Positions 20,460 through 29,110 of a stretch of DNA of 64,000 nt are shown in pieces. The translations under genes were made by a program, and so were the position numbers. Each line of letters opens with the position of its first letter. The stretch's first letter is position 1. The notes beneath the pieces were generated by a model. It was not told the origin of the DNA. It ran no database searches and saw only the letters and a list, made by a program, of their open reading frames with translations. The stretch is from Palsa-504 sp963800415 (GTDB lineage: Bacteria > Actinomycetota > Actinomycetes > Streptosporangiales > Streptosporangiaceae): assembly GCA_963800415.1 (NCBI GenBank), contig CAWDBS010000046.1, positions 1 to 64,000 of the forward strand, in the 5' to 3' direction.

Positions 20460-20953
20460 TCACGCCTGGACGATTGATGTGCCCTGAACCTTGATGCCGA
20501 CAGGCGCCAGCGGGGCCGCGGCCGGGCCGTTGACGACCGAGCCGTTGGTGATGTTGAACTTGCTGCCATGACACGGGCAGTTGATGGTGCCGCCGGTCAC
20601 GCTGCCGACAGTGCAGCCCTGATGGGTGCACACCGCGGTGAACGCATGGAACGAGCGGCCTGCGGCTGGGTGATGACGATCTTCTTGTCGGTCAGGATCT
20701 CGCCGCCGCCGACCGGGATATCGGCGGTCTTGGCCAGTACGGGAGGGCCGTTCGGGGCCGCAGCGCCGGCGCCCGACCCGGCCGGAGCGGCCGAGGTGGG
20801 CGACGTGGAGCTGCCCTGGGCCGGCTGGCTGGCGGCTACCCCGCCGTTGTTGGAGTTGTAGCGGGCGCATCCGGCCAGCGCGGCGGCACACACAGCGCCA
20901 GCACAGGCCAGCATTGTGCGCCGACTGGATGCGGGAACGCGTGACTCGGCCAT
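20460..20953 (-). CDS. Rieske [2Fe-2S] lipoprotein with Tat signal, frameshifted
   Basis: Exported iron-sulfur protein. The N-terminus has a twin-arginine motif (SSRRTML), a hydrophobic stretch and a lipobox LAGC, then a Ser/Ala/Pro-rich linker. The Rieske cluster ligands are CTHQGC and CPCHGS. One missing G near 20666 separates the two halves; the family frame resumes with AAGRSFHAFTAVCTHQGC. Length (about 165 residues) fits a small stand-alone Rieske protein rather than a bc1 subunit. It follows a four-helix membrane protein and a secreted protein in the same direction. Confidence 0.85.
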
Positions 20954-20964
20954 AACCGGACTCC

Positions 20965-21561
20965 TCAGCGCTTGATGCCGAAGGTGGAAAAGAACCAGTA
21001 GGCGGAGGTGAGCCACACCGCGACCAGCACGACGAATACCACAGCACCCAAGACCGGCAGCACCCAGCCGGGCAGTCCGCGTTTGGGCAGGATCAGCATC
21101 TTGATAGTGAAGGCGCCAAAGAACGCGCAGCCGAGCACCGAATGGACAAGAACCCGCGTGCTGTAATGCTGGAATCCCAGCGCGTAGAGGCAGTGAATCG
21201 CGACCGGCACGGCCAGCAGAAATGCGATCCGGCCGGACCACCGGTGCAACCCGCCGATCCACGAGGGCGCAGAGACCCGCGGGATCTTCCCGTACATCAC
21301 CAGGGCCGAACCCACCTGGACGAGCGCGAAGACCGTCGCGCCGGTGGCGAGCCACGACTTCACCGAGCCCGGACTGGAGAAACCCGCGATATTGACCGCG
21401 ATGCCGGTCGGGTGATGCACCCGCCCGTAGATACCCAGGGTCAGTGCGACCAGCGCGCCGATCAGGCTGGGTACCACCAGCTTCGCGACGCCCGACTTCT
21501 GCGAGCCCGCGGCGGCGCCGGCCGGTGGCAGGGGCGCGGACATGCCCGGTTGTGCCGTCAT
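20965..21561 (-). CDS. Four-helix membrane protein (DUF6529-like), possible b-type electron carrier
   Basis: 198 residues with four predicted membrane helices (about 27-45, 67-88, 104-128 and 135-185 as a helical pair). Conserved-looking His residues lie near helix ends: YGRVHHPTG, LHRWSGR, AIHCLYALGFQHYSTR and VHSVLG. The pattern is reminiscent of cytochrome b561 or ferric-reductase-like haem binding, but haem ligation is inference. Its stop is 11 bp before the Rieske start, so the two are one operon and may form an electron-transfer pair at the membrane. Confidence 0.75.
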   Translation of the reverse strand: MTAQPGMSAPLPPAGAAAGSQKSGVAKLVVPSLIGALVALTLGIYGRVHHPTGIAVNIAGFSSPGSVKSWLATGATVFALVQVGSALVMYGKIPRVSAPSWIGGLHRWSGRIAFLLAVPVAIHCLYALGFQHYSTRVLVHSVLGCAFFGAFTIKMLILPKRGLPGWVLPVLGAVVFVVLVAVWLTSAYWFFSTFGIKR

Positions 21562-21582
21562 GATCGTCTCCGTTTGCTGTTA

Positions 21583-22305
21583 TCAGAATCCGCTGCCGGT
21601 CAGACCGCTGACCCGGATGGCGTGCAGGACGGTGCTGCCGTCCTGGGCGGTACCCGTCGCCACATCAAGCGCCGGCGCCTGGGTCGCCGATGGCGCCGCC
21701 GAGTCCGCGTTGGATTCCAGCGAGCCGACCTTCGAGCCGTTGGACAGCACGATCCAGCCAGCCTTTACCGTGGCGCCGCCCACAACCGCGGTGGCCTGGT
21801 ACAGGCCCGATGGCTGGTTCACGACAGGCACCGCGAACTGGTAGTCGGTGCCGTGGGCGAGGACGTCGCCGGTTACCTTCTTGAAGTCGTAGATCGCGCT
21901 GAGGTGGGCGTGGTTCTTGCCGGTCATGATCAGCACCCCGCCGGTCGCGGTGCCCTTGAACCACGACTCGATGACCGAGCCGTTGCAGACGTACGCGATC
22001 GCCTGGCCGCCGTGGATCGAGATCGCGATCGACGCGGCGTTGCTCTGCACCCGGCCCGCGTAGTCGGCCTTGGCCGGCGCGGTCACCAGGGCCGTGGCGG
22101 TCGGGGAGGCCGACGCCGTCGATGACACCGACGCTGTCGACGCCGGTGATGACGCGGTGGCGGCGGTGGAGGCCGGAACGGGCGTGGCGGGCGCCGAGTA
22201 GCCCGCCGACGCCTTGGTCGGCGTCGACAGCATGCTCGCGATCAGCAAGACGACGCCGAGCGCGGCACCGGTCAGCAAAGTGATCAGTGGCGTATTGCGT
22301 TTCAT
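21583..22305 (-). CDS. Secreted or membrane-anchored protein of unknown function
   Basis: About 240 residues. ATG 22305 is preferred because MKRNTPLITLLTGAAL begins a clear N-terminal signal or anchor helix; an in-frame ATG four codons upstream is possible. A Thr/Ala/Ser/Pro linker (residues 35-80) leads to a beta-rich domain with one Cys (AYVCNGSVIESWFKG). No family recognised. It is 21 bp upstream of the four-helix protein gene and heads the Rieske operon, so it may be an extracytoplasmic partner. Confidence 0.75.
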   Translation of the reverse strand: MKRNTPLITLLTGAALGVVLLIASMLSTPTKASAGYSAPATPVPASTAATASSPASTASVSSTASASPTATALVTAPAKADYAGRVQSNAASIAISIHGGQAIAYVCNGSVIESWFKGTATGGVLIMTGKNHAHLSAIYDFKKVTGDVLAHGTDYQFAVPVVNQPSGLYQATAVVGGATVKAGWIVLSNGSKVGSLESNADSAAPSATQAPALDVATGTAQDGSTVLHAIRVSGLTGSGF

Positions 22306-22474
22306 GTCCGGTCCCACGCACCTAGAGCCCAGCGAGTCCGATCTCGCCCCGGCAGTGTCTACTTACGCTCACGTCGGGCGCCCCCCCAAAGCCGGGCTCC
22401 TGACCTACAGAGACACTAACGCGGCTCCAGATACAAGGGACAGGCACAAGACGGAAACATTTACGTCGTGACAA

Positions 22475-22515
22475 CGTCATCGGCCCAGTCCCCGTCGGGG
22501 ACTGGGCCGATGACG
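22475..22515. terminator. Perfect 19-bp stem-loop after thiolase gene
   Basis: CGTCATCGGCCCAGTCCCC pairs exactly with its complement at 22497-22515 around a GTC loop. It is 8 bp beyond the stop of the minus-strand thiolase gene. No U-tract on that strand, as is common in high-GC actinobacteria. Confidence 0.75.
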
Positions 22516-22522
22516 TCGGCGA

Positions 22523-23104
22523 TCAGCCGATGCGCTCGATGATGGTGGCGTTGGCCATGCCGCCGCCCTCGCACATGGTCTGCAGGCCGTACTGGATGCC
22601 CTGGTCGGTCATGTGGTGGACGAGAGCGGTCATCAGCCGGGCGCCGGACGCGCCGAGCGGGTGGCCGATGGCGATGGCCCCGCCGTTCGGATTAAGCCGC
22701 TCCGGGTCGGCGCCGGTCTCGGCCTGCCAGGCCAGCGGCACCGAGGCGAACGCCTCGTTGACCTCGAATGCGCCGATGTCGCCGACGGACAGGCCGGCCG
22801 CGGCGAAGTGGACCGACTGCTGGGACGAGCCGCACTGGCGGTCTATGGTGGTGCCCGGCACCGACTCCGGCCAGCCCGCGGCCAGCACGGCCATCCGGGC
22901 CACGTCGCCGGCCTGCTGGCCGACCTGCTGGACGCACCCCCAGATCACGTCGTCGACCACGGCGGGATCGATGCCGTTCCGCGCCACCAGCGCGGTCAGC
23001 ACATGGGCCGATAGATCGACGGCATGCACCCCGGCGAGTGAGCCGTTCCTCTTGCCGACCGGCGTTCGCACCGCATCGACGATAACGGCGTCACGTGCAG
23101 ACAT
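22523..23104 (-). pseudogene. Acetyl-CoA acyltransferase (thiolase) with large internal in-frame deletion
   Basis: Only 193 residues against about 390 for the family. The N-part runs normally to the nucleophile loop DRQCGSSQQ (Cys91). Then at residues 104-110 (GLSVGDI) it jumps directly to the late block FEVNEAFASVPLAW, followed by NPNGGAIAIGHPLG (His148) and MCEGGGMANA (Cys178). About 195 middle residues, which form the N-domain core and dimer or loop region, are absent, though all three catalytic residues remain. GLSV occurs in thiolases both after the nucleophile helix and before DIxxFEVNEAF, so deletion between two short direct repeats is plausible. An active fold seems unlikely. Confidence 0.85.
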
Positions 23105-23514
23105 GGAGACCTCCTGAGCTCATCGGCCACTATGAAACGTGGACGACAATCAGTTTACTAATATGGAATAAAAACCGGCAGAGGCAGCACAGGGACCCGG
23201 TCACCGAGCGCCTCGCAGATGGCCGGTCTTCCGCTGGCCCGCTGGCCCGCTTCCTGGCCGCCGGCCCGCTGGGCTAAGGGCCGGCCTCCTGTACGCGGAG
23301 CCCGGCTACGCACTCCGCGCTTCCGCAGGTCCGGCCCGAACCCAGGCGAGGCTGGCCGCACCGGCAGGCGGGCCGCAACCGAGTCAGCCAGGCGGCATAC
23401 GCCAGCAATTCGGCTATGCCGCCGGGGCCGGGAACAGAGACGACGGGCCGGAGCCGGCCGCCGGGCAACGCCAGCCACTCCCGCGGCCTATCTGCCGCGG
23501 GACCGCCAGGCACG
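23105..23514. other. Intergenic: thiolase promoter and GC-rich DNA without a gene
   Basis: The first 60 bp are AT-rich (TCAGTTTACTAATATGGAAT at 23149-23168) and should hold the thiolase promoter; the thiolase ribosome site is GGAGGTCTCC. The remaining 330 bp are GC-rich with no frame that resembles a protein. Confidence 0.5.
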
Positions 23515-23676
23515 CTACCCATAATCCCTATTTCCTCCATTCCCGAACCTCGCCGTCCCCTGGCCCGGACAGGTCATGGAGGTCAGAGTTACCCGGACCA
23601 CGAGGCCGCCGGGGACCGCCTCCACCGAGGTCAGCGCGACGCCGCATGCTGACATATCCGCCGTCCCGGCGCTCAC
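23515..23676 (-). CDS. Possible 53-residue protein coupled to gpsA
   Basis: GTG 23674-23676 overlaps the gpsA stop as GTGA, the same coupling seen elsewhere in the window. The product has a short beta-like stretch (VALTSVEAVPGGLVVRVTL) and two Cys residues, then ends early. Not recognised. It could be a genuine small protein or the start of an eroded gene. Confidence 0.3.
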   Translation of the reverse strand: MSAGTADMSACGVALTSVEAVPGGLVVRVTLTSMTCPGQGTARFGNGGNRDYG

Positions 23677-24665
23677 CCCGGCTCCCGCTCGTGACCGGCC
23701 TGGATGCGCAGGCCGCGGTAGGCCTCCGACGCGGGAATCTCCCCGGACAGGACCCGGTACACCTCTCGGCAGACGGGCATCTCCACGCTGTAGCGTGCGG
23801 CCAGCTCGTGCACGGTGAAGGCGGTGCCGACGCCCTCGGCCACGGTCCGGGTCGCGCCGAGGATCTGCTCCAGGGTCTTGCCCGCGCCGAGTTGCTCGCC
23901 GAGCGTCCGGTTGCGGCTCAGCGGGCTCATGCAGGTGGCGATGAGGTCGCCCATGCCGGCCAGGCCGGCGAAGGTCGCCGCCTGGCCGCCCATCGCGACG
24001 CCCAGCCGGGTGACCTCGGCCAGGCCACGGCAGACCACCGCCGCCCGGGTATTGTCGCCCACGCCGAGCCCCTGTGCGATGCCGGTGGCGATCGCCACCA
24101 CGTTCTTCAGCGCCCCGCCGAGCTCGCAGCCGATCACGTCGTCGTTGGTGTAGATCCGGAACAGCCCGCGCTGCATGACGGACTGCAGGGCCCGGGCCAC
24201 GGCGAGGTCCCCGGTCGCGATGACGCTGGCCGCGGCCTGCCCGGCCATGATCTCCTTGGCCAGGTTCGGCCCGGACAGGGCGGCCGGCGGGTGGCCGGGC
24301 AGCTCCTCCTTGATGAGCTCGGTCATCCGCAGCAGCGAACCGCGCTCGAACCCCTTGGCCAGGCTGACCACCGGGATCCACGGCCGCAGGTACGGCCGGA
24401 CGTCGACGAGGATGGCCCGGAACCCGTGGGTGGGCACGCCGACGACCAGCAGGTCGGTGTCGTGAACGGCCTTCTCCAGGTCCGCCGTGGCCTTCAGGTT
24501 GGACGGCAGCGTGAACCCCGGCAGGTAGCGCGAGTTGGCGTCGCGCTCGTAGATCTCCCTAGCCAGTTCGGGATCGCGCGCCCAGACAGTGCAATCGTGA
24601 TGGCCCGCCATCAGGGATGCCACGGTCGTGCCCCACGACCCGGCCCCGAGCACTGCGATCCGCAT
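23673..24665 (-). CDS. gpsA: NAD(P)-dependent glycerol-3-phosphate dehydrogenase
   Basis: Reduces dihydroxyacetone phosphate to sn-glycerol-3-phosphate, the backbone for the PlsB/PlsC reactions encoded about 9 kb away. 330 residues, full length. N-terminal Rossmann motif GAGSWGT (7-13), SLAKGFE, the SGPNLAKEI segment, the catalytic Lys block LGGALKNVVAIATG, and GDNTRAA all present. No frameshift. No ribosome site stands out but ATG 24665 is where the family starts. Confidence 0.96.
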   Translation of the reverse strand: MRIAVLGAGSWGTTVASLMAGHHDCTVWARDPELAREIYERDANSRYLPGFTLPSNLKATADLEKAVHDTDLLVVGVPTHGFRAILVDVRPYLRPWIPVVSLAKGFERGSLLRMTELIKEELPGHPPAALSGPNLAKEIMAGQAAASVIATGDLAVARALQSVMQRGLFRIYTNDDVIGCELGGALKNVVAIATGIAQGLGVGDNTRAAVVCRGLAEVTRLGVAMGGQAATFAGLAGMGDLIATCMSPLSRNRTLGEQLGAGKTLEQILGATRTVAEGVGTAFTVHELAARYSVEMPVCREVYRVLSGEIPASEAYRGLRIQAGHEREPG

Positions 24666-24754
24666 GCCAGACCACTCACCTAGGTTCAGCCCGGCCTCCA
24701 GGATAGAGCCGCCGCTGCGTCGGTGCCAGCCACCCCGCGGCCCGGCTCTGGTGG

Positions 24755-25208
24755 CTACCAGGGCACGCCGGGCCGCTCACCGGCGATGCTGACCGCGACC
24801 TGGCCGACCGCCACCATCTTGCCGGAGGCCGCGCCGCACGCCTGCGCCTGGGCGAAGTGAACGCTGCGTCCGCGCCGGGTGCAGCGGCCGGTGGCTAGCA
24901 GGTCTTCACCAGGCGCGACGGACAGGTACTGCACGGACAAGGAGATCGTGGTGAGGCGGCTGCCCTTCGCGAAATCGTGGCCGGCCAGCACCGCTCCTGA
25001 GGCGGTGGTGTCGAGCAGCGCCGAGACCACCCCGCCGTGGAAGATACCGTCGTGAGCGCTGAGCACGTCGGCATAGGGCAGGTACAATTCGACGGCTTCG
25101 TCGTCCCACCGCCGTACCGCGATACCGCAGTGCTGGTTGAACGGGATTCCGTGGGTCCAGTGCTCGCGGAACCACTCCCGCCGGTCCAGTTTCGGTCAGC
25201 CCCATCAC
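24755..25208 (-). CDS. PaaI-type hotdog thioesterase, N-terminal frameshift
   Basis: Acyl-CoA thioesterase of the hotdog superfamily, about 150 residues. Core motif HDGIFHGGVVSALLDTTASG with the catalytic Asp, then LTTISLSVQYLSVAPG. ATG 25208 is supported by the ribosome site AGGAGGACGTG. In that frame the protein soon leaves the family; REWFREHWTHGIPFNQHCG is read one frame over from about 25185 and joins the core, so a single base is probably missing. An AT-rich palindrome lies 29 bp upstream of the start. Likely trims or detoxifies CoA esters of the catabolic pathway. Confidence 0.78.
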
Positions 25209-25236
25209 GTCCTCCTCTTACACATATTCAGCTTTA

Positions 25237-25252
25237 TTATATAACTATATAA
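25237..25252. promoter_or_regulatory. AT-rich palindrome TTATATA-AC-TATATAA
   Basis: Perfect 7-bp arms with a 2-nt centre, 29 bp upstream of the thioesterase start. It contains TATAACTA, an 8-mer that also occurs in three other intergenic sites of this window (30812-30822, 36191-36206 and 46542-46554). Likely operator of a shared regulator. Confidence 0.55.
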
Positions 25253-25325
25253 GCGGTTTAGCAGATAGCGTCCTGCTGCCCGGCGCCTGCTGGCCCGCTT
25301 CCTCGCCTAGCCCAGTGCGAGCCGC

Positions 25326-25370
25326 TAACCCAGCGCCATCTAACCCAGCGCCATCTAACCCAGCGCCATC
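25326..25370. repeat. 15-bp tandem repeat, three copies plus part
   Basis: TAACCCAGCGCCATC repeats at 25326, 25341 and 25356 with a further TAACCC. It lies in the roughly 300-bp gap between the thioesterase and gpgS and codes for nothing recognisable. Confidence 0.9.
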
Positions 25371-25515
25371 TAACCCCATGCCGCGAACACGGCGCGGCTG
25401 CGACGGGCGGGCGCTGACGTACCGTTGAGTAGGCCGGCTTGGCACTGCCGTGCCGGGTGTGATTGCCAGTGGTGCGCGCGACAAGCGCGAGCATACGACC
25501 AGGGGGTAAATCAAC

Positions 25516-26511
25516 GTGCACAGCCGCGCGCAGGCGTGGTACGGCCGACGGACCTGGCATTGGCGGGACTGGACGGCGGAGGAACTGCTCGACGGCAAGC
25601 GACGCGCCGAGGTAAGCATCAGCGTGATAATCCCCGCGCGCGACGAGGAGCACACCATCGCGGGCGTGGTCGGCGCGCTCCGCGCGGCGGTGGTGGAGCG
25701 GATACCCCTGGTCGATGAGGTGGTGGTCATCGACTCGGATTCGGCCGACGGGACAGCGCGGGCGGCCGCCAGGGCCGGCGCGACTGTGCACCGGGCCCGC
25801 GACATCGCGCCGGAGCTCGGCGCCTATCCCGGCAAGGGCGAGGCCCTGTGGAAGTCGCTGCTCGTCACCGAGGGCGACCTGGTGATCTTCATCGACGCCG
25901 ACCTCACGCAATGGGGACCGCATTTCGTCACGGGCCTGCTCGGACCGCTGCTGGCTGATCCCGGCGTGCAGCTCGTCAAGGGGTTCTACGCCAGGATCGC
26001 GACGGGGACGGACGGCTCCACCTCGACCGAAGGCGGCCGGGTCACCGAGCTCATGGCGCGTCCCCTGCTGAGCCTGTGGTGGCCTGAGCTGTCGGGCGTC
26101 GTCCAGCCGCTGGCCGGGGAATGGGCGGCGCGGCGCACGCTGATGGAGTCGCTCAGCATCCCGGTGGGCTACGGGGTGGAGCTGTCCACCCTGCTCGATA
26201 CCGCCGCCACGCGCGGGCTGGATGCCATCGCGCAGGTCGACCTGGGTTCGCGCGCCCACAAGCACCAGACCGACCACGACCTCGCCTTGATGGCCGCGGA
26301 GTTGCTCATCGTAGCGGAGCGCAGGCGCCCGGTGAAGGAGACTGGGGGGGTGGACCGGAACCCGGTCCCGGCCCGCCCGCTCCTGCAGCAGTTCGTCCGC
26401 CAAGACGCCCAGGTCCGCCCGGTGGCTAGGCCCATCCCAGCGCAGGAGCGGCCGCCGGCGGCGGGCCAGCTCGCCGGCGCGCCGCCTAGCCGCGACGGGA
26501 TCCGGAAATGA
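25516..26511 (+). CDS. gpgS: Glucosyl-3-phosphoglycerate synthase
   Basis: GT81-family glycosyltransferase that links glucose from a nucleotide sugar to 3-phosphoglycerate, the first step to glucosylglycerate and, in mycobacteria, methylglucose lipopolysaccharides. 331 residues. The N-terminal YGRRTWHWRDW is typical; nucleotide binding IPARDEEHTI, DSDSADGT (from Asp73) and the metal motif DAD at 127-129 are present. The acceptor/UDP region YPGKGEALWKS is also kept. Start GTG 25516. Stop overlaps folP (ATGA). The gpgS-folP2 order matches mycobacteria and other actinobacteria. Confidence 0.92.
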   Translation: MHSRAQAWYGRRTWHWRDWTAEELLDGKRRAEVSISVIIPARDEEHTIAGVVGALRAAVVERIPLVDEVVVIDSDSADGTARAAARAGATVHRARDIAPELGAYPGKGEALWKSLLVTEGDLVIFIDADLTQWGPHFVTGLLGPLLADPGVQLVKGFYARIATGTDGSTSTEGGRVTELMARPLLSLWWPELSGVVQPLAGEWAARRTLMESLSIPVGYGVELSTLLDTAATRGLDAIAQVDLGSRAHKHQTDHDLALMAAELLIVAERRRPVKETGGVDRNPVPARPLLQQFVRQDAQVRPVARPIPAQERPPAAGQLAGAPPSRDGIRK

Positions 26512-27425
26512 CCGGCGCGGCTTCAGGCGACGCGGCCGACTCCGGCAGCACCGCGGGCCAGCGGGCACTGCGGCTCGCAGGACGGTCGTTCGGGCCAGGT
26601 CGGCGCCTGGTCATGGCCATCGTCAACCGGACTCCCGATTCCTTCTACGACCGTGGTGCCACCTGGGATGAGGCCGCCGCGATGGAACGCGTGCACGCAG
26701 TGGTGGGCGAGGGCGCCGACATCGTCGACATCGGCGGTGTGCCGGCCGCGCCGGGCACGGAGGTGACTATCGAGGAGGAGATCCGGCGGACCGTACCCTT
26801 CGTGGCCGCGGTGCGGGCGACCTACCCCGACCTGGTAATCAGCGTCGATACCTTCCGCCACCAGACGGCCCGCGAGCTGTGCGCGGCCGGCGCGGACCTA
26901 CTCAATGACACCTGGGGCGGCTGGGACGAGCGGCTGCCCGAGGTGGCCGCCGAATACGGCGCCGGCCTGGTGTGCAGCCACGCCGGCGGCCTGCCGCCGC
27001 GGACCCGCCCGTTCCGGGTGCACTACGACGACGTGATGGCGGACGTGCTGGAGCGGACGCTGACCCTGGCCGACCGCGCCGTCAACCGGGGCGTCGATCC
27101 CTCGCAGGTGCTCATCGACCCGGCCCACGACTTCGGCAAGAACACCTGGCACTCGCTGGAGATCACCAGGCGGCTGGGCGAGATGGTGGCGACCGGCTGG
27201 CCCGTCCTGGTGTCGCTGTCCCACAAGGATTTCATCGGCGAGACGCTGAACGCCGGGCGCGAGGAGCGGCTGACGGGAACGCTGGCCACCACCGCGGTGT
27301 GCGGGTGGCTCGGGGCCCGCGTGTTCCGCGCGCATCAGGTCACGCAGACCCGCCAGGTCCTGGACATGGTCTCGGCCATCCGCGGCGACCTGGCGCCTGC
27401 CCATGCGGTGCGCGGACTTGCCTAG
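26508..27425 (+). CDS. folP2: Dihydropteroate synthase-family protein (FolP2-like)
   Basis: 305-residue TIM-barrel of the DHPS family, with MAIVNRTPDSFYD at residue 36, VDIGGVPAAPGTEV, SVDTFRHQTARELCAAGADLLND and SLSHKDFIGET. The classical second motif is altered (VPAAPG instead of ESTRPG), as in the mycobacterial FolP2 paralogue, which is reported not to act as a true DHPS. The gene is translationally coupled to gpgS. A role linked to glucosylglycerate or 3-phosphoglycerate metabolism is possible but not shown. Confidence 0.9.
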   Translation: MTGAASGDAADSGSTAGQRALRLAGRSFGPGRRLVMAIVNRTPDSFYDRGATWDEAAAMERVHAVVGEGADIVDIGGVPAAPGTEVTIEEEIRRTVPFVAAVRATYPDLVISVDTFRHQTARELCAAGADLLNDTWGGWDERLPEVAAEYGAGLVCSHAGGLPPRTRPFRVHYDDVMADVLERTLTLADRAVNRGVDPSQVLIDPAHDFGKNTWHSLEITRRLGEMVATGWPVLVSLSHKDFIGETLNAGREERLTGTLATTAVCGWLGARVFRAHQVTQTRQVLDMVSAIRGDLAPAHAVRGLA

Positions 27426-27449
27426 GTCCGATCACCGGGGCGGGTCCCG

Positions 27450-28147
27450 GTGATCACCGGCACGGCGATCTGCCCGCCGGCGCCGCTGCTGGCCCGGGAG
27501 CTGACCGGCCTGGATCCGGTCGTCCCCGAGCTTCGCCAGGCCTGCGCGGCCGCCGTGGAACGGCTGGTCCGGTCCGGGCCCGAGGCCATCGCCGTCGTCG
27601 GGCCGGGGCGCCGCACCGCGACCTGGCCAGGGGACGGCCGTCTGGACCTCATCCCCTTCGCCCCGGCGCCCGGCACCCGGGGCGAGAGGGCCGTGGCGGC
27701 GGGACCGCCGCTGCCACTGCCGCTGGGGCTCGGCGCCCGCCTGCTCGATGCGGCCGGGTACCGGGGGACACGGCTGCTCCATTCGGTGAGCCAGGACGAG
27801 CCGGCCACGGCCTGCCTGCGGCTCGGCACGAGCCTGCGCCGCCCGGCGGCCGGGTGGGGCTGCTGGTCATGGCCGACGGCAGCGCCTGCCGCAGCCTTCG
27901 CGCCCCTGGTTACCTGGACCCGCGAGCGGCCGGCTTCGACGCGGCACTCGAGCGCGCGGTGCGGACCGGCGACCCGGGCTCGCTGCGGACCATGGACCAC
28001 CGCCTGGCGCGCGAACTGCTCGCGACCGCGAGGCCCGGATGGCAGGTCCTCGCCGGAGCGATGCCCCGGGCGGCCGCCACCGAAATCCTCTACGCGGATG
28101 ACCCCTTCGGTGTCTTCTACCTGGTCGCCTGGCTCGCTGGCGAGTGA
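27450..28147 (+). CDS. Class III extradiol dioxygenase-like (LigB fold) protein, frameshifted
   Basis: Starts at GTG 27450 with ITGTAICPPAPLLARELTG, a typical start of actinobacterial LigB-like proteins of unknown substrate. The first frame runs to about 27855, then the family sequence continues one frame over as RVGLLVMADGSACRSL and ends GVFYLVAWLAGE at 28147, so one base is in error or mutated. Metal-binding His residues of true dioxygenases are not obvious in the first half. It follows folP by 24 bp in the same direction, probably as the third operon gene. Confidence 0.75.
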
Positions 28148-28155
28148 TATCAGGA

Positions 28156-29100
28156 TTACGTACCGTGCACGGCCGGGTCGGGCAGCCGCCCGGCGGGGGC
28201 GGTGCCGTACACCTCCGGCAGCCCGGCGATGAGTTCTCCCGGCTCGACGGGCCCGCCGGACCTGCTCCGGTACTCACCGGCCGACCGCCAGCCGCGCAGC
28301 CGCTGCACCCTGTTCCCGTGCACCCGGAACACCTGGCCGGTCAGCCAGGACGAGGCGTCTGACGCCAGGTAGACGACGAGCCCGGACGCGTTGGCCGGAT
28401 CATGCGGATCGAAGCCGTCCGGGACGCCGTCAGGTACCGGGTTCCGCACCGCCACCCCGGCAACGCCATCGGTCATCCTGGTGCGCGCGATCGGCGAGAT
28501 CGCGTTCGCGGTCACCCCGTACCTGGCCATCTCCAGGGCGGTGATGGTGGTCAGCGAGACGATGCCCGCCTTCGCCGCCCCGTAATTGGCCTGCCCGACC
28601 GTGCCGAACAGGCCGGTTCCCGAGGTCGTGTTGATGATCCGCCCCCCGCGGCCCGCCCCGCGCTTGGCCTCCTCACGCCAGTAGGCGCAGACATGCCTGG
28701 TCATCGCGAAGGTGCCCTTGAGGTGCACGGCGATGACCGCGTCGAAGTCGTCCTCGGTCATCGAGAACAGCATCCGGTCCCGGAGGATGCCCGCGTTGTT
28801 CACCACCACGTCCAGCTGGCCGAACTCCGCGGCCGCCAGCGCGATCAGCTTCTCCGTTGCCACCCAGTCGGTGACCGACGAGTGATCGGCCACCGCCCGG
28901 CCGCCTGCGGCCGTTATTTCGGCGGCGACCGCCTCGGCCGGGGAGACCGGGTTCTGGCCGGTGTTCTCCCCGTGCAGCCCGGCGCCGGGATCGTTCACCA
29001 CGACCGCCGCGCCGTGCGCGGCCAGCGCCAGGCAGTGCGCGCGGCCGAGCCCGCGGCCGCCGCCCGTCACGATCGCGACCTTGCCGTCGAGCAAGCCCAT
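28156..29100 (-). CDS. Short-chain dehydrogenase, 3-hydroxyacyl-CoA dehydrogenase type
   Basis: 314-residue SDR resembling the dehydrogenase domain of peroxisomal multifunctional enzyme 2. NAD motif TGGGRGLGRAH (12-22), the NDPGAG turn, the NNAGILRDRML block, Ser in NTTSGTGLFG and the YGAAKAG active site. Compared with classical SDRs it has a C-terminal extension from about residue 240 onward. The 3' end is 8 bp from the convergent LigB-like gene. It lies directly after the Ltp/DUF35 pair in the same orientation, so it is part of that catabolic operon. Ribosome site AGGAGGCATC before ATG 29100. Confidence 0.9.
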   Translation of the reverse strand: MGLLDGKVAIVTGGGRGLGRAHCLALAAHGAAVVVNDPGAGLHGENTGQNPVSPAEAVAAEITAAGGRAVADHSSVTDWVATEKLIALAAAEFGQLDVVVNNAGILRDRMLFSMTEDDFDAVIAVHLKGTFAMTRHVCAYWREEAKRGAGRGGRIINTTSGTGLFGTVGQANYGAAKAGIVSLTTITALEMARYGVTANAISPIARTRMTDGVAGVAVRNPVPDGVPDGFDPHDPANASGLVVYLASDASSWLTGQVFRVHGNRVQRLRGWRSAGEYRSRSGGPVEPGELIAGLPEVYGTAPAGRLPDPAVHGT

Positions 29101-29110
29101 GATGCCTCCT

